Shown in pieces: positions 6,761 to 9,777 of a DNA stretch of 9,777 nt (position 1 is its first letter; every line of letters starts with the position of its first letter). The notes below the pieces were generated by a model. The model saw only the letters and a program-made list of their open reading frames with translations, did no database searches and was not told where the DNA came from. Origin of the DNA: an uncultured Eubacteriales bacterium (GTDB taxonomy: Bacteria > Bacillota > Clostridia > Oscillospirales > Feifaniaceae). The DNA lies in the NCBI GenBank assembly GCA_902474785.1, contig CABRXB010000023.1, positions 1 through 9,777 of the forward strand. Reading direction: 5' to 3'. A program made the position numbers and the translations under genes.

Positions 6761-7455
6761 AAATAAGCCTTTCGGATCTCATCGCTCTCCATCAGCTCGG
6801 CGCCGGTGCCAGACAGCACGATGCTGCCGGTCTCCATCACATAGGCGCGGTGCGCCACCTGAAGGGCCATGCCCGCGTTTTGCTCAACCAGCAAAATGGT
6901 TGTGCCGGCGCTGTTGATCGTCTTGATTATAGCAAAAATTTCCGAAACGAGCAAGGGGGAAAGACCCATGGAAGGCTCGTCGAGAAACAGGATTTCCGGT
7001 CTGCTCATGAGGGCTCTGGCCATGGCCAGCATCTGCTGCTCACCGCCAGACAGGGTGCCCGCCATCTGCTTGCGCCTGGTTTTGAGGATGGGGAAGTAGC
7101 CGCACACCATATCCATGTCCTGTGCGATGCCCTCCTTGTCGCGGCGCAGATAGGCGCCAAGCTCGAGATTTTCCTGTACGGTCATCTCGGTGAAAACATG
7201 GCGGCCTTCGGGCACCATGGCCGCGCCCATCTGCACGCGCTGGCGCGGCGTGGCGGCTGTGATGTCCTTGCCGCTGAGCCACACCGAGCCCGACGAGGGC
7301 TTTTTGAGACCCGCGATGGTGCGCAGCGTCGTGGTCTTTCCCGCGCCGTTTGCACCGATCAGCGTGACAATTTCGCCCTTTTCCACCGTCAGCGAGATGC
7401 CCTTGATGGCGTGAATCATATCGTAATGGACATTGAGGTCCCGTAGCTCAAGCAT
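6748..7455 (-). CDS. livF: Branched-chain amino-acid ABC transporter, ATP-binding protein LivF
   Basis: One of the two cytoplasmic ATPases that power the LivHM permease. It has 235 residues, the usual length. Walker A GANGAGKTT at 34-42, the LivF-type VPEGRHVF at 81-88 in the Q-loop region, signature LSGGEQQ at 135-141, Walker B ILFLDEP at 155-161, and LLVEQNAGMAL in the place where most ABC ATPases carry the switch histidine. VPEGR and VEQN distinguish LivF from LivG. The ATG lies inside the end of livG (8-base overlap, ATGCTTGA), with GGAGG 9 bases upstream. The last codons carry the ribosome site for the CBS-ACT gene. Confidence 0.96.
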   Translation of the reverse strand: MLELRDLNVHYDMIHAIKGISLTVEKGEIVTLIGANGAGKTTTLRTIAGLKKPSSGSVWLSGKDITAATPRQRVQMGAAMVPEGRHVFTEMTVQENLELGAYLRRDKEGIAQDMDMVCGYFPILKTRRKQMAGTLSGGEQQMLAMARALMSRPEILFLDEPSMGLSPLLVSEIFAIIKTINSAGTTILLVEQNAGMALQVAHRAYVMETGSIVLSGTGAELMESDEIRKAYLGGS

Positions 7456-8233
7456 TTCCCATGTCCTCCCCCAGATAGGCCTCGATGACCCGTTTGTTGG
7501 TTTTGATCTCGCCGGGCGTGCCCGCGGCGATCACGGTGCCGTAGTCGAGCACATAGATGCGCTCGCAGATGGTCATGACCAGCGACATGTCGTGCTCAAT
7601 GAGCAGGATGGTCAGCCCAAAGTCGCGGCGGATCTGCGCGATAAACGAGGTGAGCTGCGCGGTCTCGGCCGGATTCATGCCGGCGGCCGGCTCGTCGAGC
7701 AGCAACAGGGCGGGGTCGGTCGCCAGCGCACGGGCGATCTCCAAGTGACGCTGCTCCCCGTAGGAGAGATTGGAGGCGAATTCACCGCTCTTGTCGGCAA
7801 GCCCCAAAATGGAGAGCAGTTGCATGGCCTTGTCGACCAGCTCTTTTTCCTCTTTTTGATACGAGCCCATGTGAAAGAGCCCGCCGGCGATGCCATAGCG
7901 CACATTCTGATGCATGGCAATGCGCACGTTGTCAAGCACTGTGAGGTTGCGAAACAGGCGGATGTTCTGGAAGGTGCGCGCCACGCCCTCGGCACAGATG
8001 GCGTAGGGCTTTTTTCCCACCAGCGACACCGCGCCGTGGCCGCGGTCGAGCGTCACGCTGCCGCGCGTGGGCGTATACACGCCGGTCAGCAGGTTGAACA
8101 CCGTTGTCTTGCCGGCGCCGTTGGGTCCGATCAGGCCGACCAGCTCGCCGGACTCCAGCGTCAGATTGACGTTTGAGACCGCCGTCAGTCCGCCAAAAGT
8201 CTTGGTCAGGTTTTCCACAGTCAAAATGGGCAT
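7448..8233 (-). CDS. livG: Branched-chain amino-acid ABC transporter, ATP-binding protein LivG
   Basis: Second ATPase of the importer, 261 residues from the chosen start. Walker A GPNGAGKTT at 36-44, Q-loop VARTFQNIRLF at 84-94, signature LSYGEQRHLEIARAL at 156-170, Walker B LLLLDEP at 176-182 and the switch histidine His214 in LLIEHDM. The C-terminal tail with RVIEAYLGE is typical of the family. The ATG at 8233-8231 is chosen because AGGAGG (8248-8243) lies 9 bases before it and the protein then begins like its family (MPILTVENLTKTFGG). A longer in-frame version from 8269 would run into livM coding sequence. The gap to the livM stop is 4 bases. Confidence 0.96.
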   Translation of the reverse strand: MPILTVENLTKTFGGLTAVSNVNLTLESGELVGLIGPNGAGKTTVFNLLTGVYTPTRGSVTLDRGHGAVSLVGKKPYAICAEGVARTFQNIRLFRNLTVLDNVRIAMHQNVRYGIAGGLFHMGSYQKEEKELVDKAMQLLSILGLADKSGEFASNLSYGEQRHLEIARALATDPALLLLDEPAAGMNPAETAQLTSFIAQIRRDFGLTILLIEHDMSLVMTICERIYVLDYGTVIAAGTPGEIKTNKRVIEAYLGEDMGNA

Positions 8234-8248
8234 CCGCTCACACCTCCT
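8231..8248 (-). promoter_or_regulatory. Ribosome site deciding the livG start
   Basis: AGGAGG at 8248-8243 lies within the last livM codons (Glu-Glu-Val), ahead of the livM TGA (8240-8238) and the livG ATG (8233). It rules out the 12-residue longer frame. Confidence 0.85.
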
Positions 8249-9200
8249 CTTCTTTTTTGCGCCGCCCAAACCGGGACAGGCCCCGGGTGATCACATCGGT
8301 CACCTCGGTGGAACCCAGCAGTCCCTGGGGGCGGAAGAGCATGATTGCCACGAGCATGGCCGCATAGAGCACCATGCGGATCTCGGGAAAGGCGGCAAGC
8401 CATGTGGAGATGAGCTGCAGCAGCACGGCGGCAATCACCGAACCGGAGAGACTTCCCATGCCGCCCAGCACCACGATGACCAGAATGTCGATCGACTTGT
8501 TGAAGTTGAAGAGGTCGGGCTTGAGAAAATAGAAATAAGAGGCGTAGAGCGCGCCGGCAACGCCTGCGAAAAAGGCGCCCATGGAGAAGGCCGTCACCTT
8601 GTACTTGGTGGTGTTGACGCCCATGGATTCGGCGGCGATTTCATCCTCGCGCACCGAGATACAGGCGCGCCCGGGCGAGGAGTTGAGGAAATTGCGCAGC
8701 AAAAGAATCGTGCCGGCGGTGAAGAGAAAGAGCCAGTTCCAGTTGACAAACTGCGGCAGGAACGAGAGCCCGGCCGCGCCGTTTGTAATTTTCATGTTCA
8801 AAAAGACAACGCGGATGATCTCGGCCATGCCCAATGTGGCGATGGCCAGATAGTCGCCGCGCAGACGCAGGGTGGGAAGCCCCACCAGCACGCCCACCAC
8901 GGCCGCCAGGGTCGCGCCCGCCGCCACGCCCAGCAAAAAGCCGGGGATGGTGGGGTTGCTCTTTGTGATGAGCGCGCAGGTGTAGGCGCCAATCGACATG
9001 AACCCCGCATGGCCCAGCGAGAACTGGCCGGTGAAGCCTGTGACCAGGTTGAGCGAGGTGGCCAAAATGATGTTGATGCAGATGGTGACGATGACCGCAA
9101 AGGAGTAGTCGTTGACGATGCCAAGCGCCATGAGCGCCCAGACGATGCCGTAGGTGAGAAGAAGGGTTGCGATCAGGGGCAGACTTTTGTATTTTTTCAT
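8238..9200 (-). CDS. livM: Branched-chain amino-acid ABC transporter permease LivM
   Basis: Integral membrane subunit, 320 residues, with LivH forming the substrate channel. Hydrophobic segments run along most of its length (first at about 8-25), broken by a long loop near 180-200. Family motifs: LVTGFTGQFSLGHAGFMSIG near 53-72, LRLRGDYLAIATLG near 110-124, the ATPase-contacting loop SVREDEIAAESMGVN near 183-197, LGGMGSLSGSVIAAVLLQ near 245-262, and LFRPQGLLG near the C-terminus. The tail is charged (RRKKEEEV). The ATG at 9200 is preferred over an in-frame start at 9233, because AAGGTG (9213-9208) is 7 bases upstream and the longer form lies inside livH. The gap to the livH stop is 4 bases. 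Confidence 0.95.
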   Translation of the reverse strand: MKKYKSLPLIATLLLTYGIVWALMALGIVNDYSFAVIVTICINIILATSLNLVTGFTGQFSLGHAGFMSIGAYTCALITKSNPTIPGFLLGVAAGATLAAVVGVLVGLPTLRLRGDYLAIATLGMAEIIRVVFLNMKITNGAAGLSFLPQFVNWNWLFLFTAGTILLLRNFLNSSPGRACISVREDEIAAESMGVNTTKYKVTAFSMGAFFAGVAGALYASYFYFLKPDLFNFNKSIDILVIVVLGGMGSLSGSVIAAVLLQLISTWLAAFPEIRMVLYAAMLVAIMLFRPQGLLGSTEVTDVITRGLSRFGRRKKEEEV

Positions 9201-9204
9201 ATCG

Positions 9205-9777
9205 TCACACCTTCTCTCCCACATTCTTCCCAAGAAGTCCGGCCGGCTTGAGAATCAAAATCAAAATCAGGATGGCAAACACCACGGCGTCGCGATACAT
9301 CGAGTTGCCGTAGCCCGACACCAGCACCTCGACGATGCCGATGAAGTAGCCGCCCACCATGGCGCCCGGGATGATGCCGATGCCGCCGAAGACGGCCGCG
9401 ACAAAGGCCTTGAGGCCGGGTGTGACGCCCATGAGGGGGTTGATGGTGTTGTAGTACACGCCCACCAGAACGCCGGCGGCGCCTGCCAGCGCCGAGCCAA
9501 TGGCAAAGGTGATCGAAATGGTGGTGTTGACGTCGATGCCCATGAGCTGCGCGGCGTCCTTGTCAAGCGAAACGGCGCGCATGGCCTTGCCCGCCCTTGT
9601 GTATTTGACGATGTATTGCAGCGCCAGCATGAGCGCCACGGTTGTGACCAAGATCACCACCTGCTGCATGGTGACAAGCACGCCCCCGATGTGGAAGGTC
9701 TTTGCCATGAGCCCGGTCATGGCGGGGTAGGTGCGCACCTTGGCCGACACCAGGAACATGGTGCCATACTCCAGGAA
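9205..9777 (-). CDS. livH: Branched-chain amino-acid ABC transporter permease LivH, N-terminus cut by window edge
   Basis: C-terminal 190 residues of the second permease; family members are about 290-300, so roughly 100 are missing. The frame is open to the last base of the window (residues FLEYGTM visible before the first internal Met). Hydrophobic segments alternate with the ATPase-contacting loop KAMRAVSLDKDAAQLMGIDV, the motif PGLKAFVAAVFGGIGIIPGA and the C-terminal LILILKPAGLLG, all typical of LivH. It is the first visible gene of the minus-strand liv operon. livK and the operon promoter are presumably beyond the window. Confidence 0.95.
   Translation of the reverse strand, partial: FLEYGTMFLVSAKVRTYPAMTGLMAKTFHIGGVLVTMQQVVILVTTVALMLALQYIVKYTRAGKAMRAVSLDKDAAQLMGIDVNTTISITFAIGSALAGAAGVLVGVYYNTINPLMGVTPGLKAFVAAVFGGIGIIPGAMVGGYFIGIVEVLVSGYGNSMYRDAVVFAILILILILKPAGLLGKNVGEKV

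Noticed and set aside
8067..9251. 394-codon + frame opposite livG and livM
   Set aside because: Antisense to clearly conserved transporter genes; its His/Gln/Gly-rich translation is typical of a shadow frame in GC-rich DNA.

Overview
The window is GC-rich DNA (one glyA line I counted is 72% G+C) with strong AGGAGG-type ribosome sites. It carries a single-chain PurL with the glutaminase domain at its C-terminus. Together with the protein sequences (GlyA reads closest to Bacillus/Clostridia forms), this suggests a high-GC member of the Clostridia (Bacillota). The genus cannot be told from the sequence alone.

Left part, 1-4643, + strand: a tightly packed purine/one-carbon operon. It holds the 3' two thirds of purL (FGAM synthase, cut by the window edge), folD (methylene-THF dehydrogenase/cyclohydrolase) and glyA (serine hydroxymethyltransferase). 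GlyA charges THF with a one-carbon unit from serine, FolD turns it into 10-formyl-THF, and purine synthesis uses that compound and the FGAM made by PurL. A strong hairpin terminator follows at 4782-4816. GlyA looks intact except for two places next to the active site: six residues are missing just after the PLP-lysine loop, and the GTPA-type motif is replaced by a longer unrelated segment.

Middle part, 4644-6103: a roughly 1.4-kb intergenic island between two convergent operons. It contains about 400 bases with nothing recognisable, a short AT-rich promoter-like patch, a 272-bp element with 27-bp terminal inverted repeats ending in TA (a candidate non-autonomous transposable element, MITE), a low-GC gene for an unrecognised 113-residue protein, a bidirectional terminator and a second hairpin.

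Right part, 6104-9777, - strand: the branched-chain amino-acid ABC importer genes in the order livH (cut by the window edge), livM, livG, livF, followed by a gene for a CBS-CBS-ACT protein of the AcuB type. Each start codon lies within a few bases of the previous stop or overlaps it, so the five genes look like one translationally coupled operon. The ACT/CBS protein is the likely ligand-sensing accessory of the importer. The periplasmic-type binding protein (livK) is not in the window.
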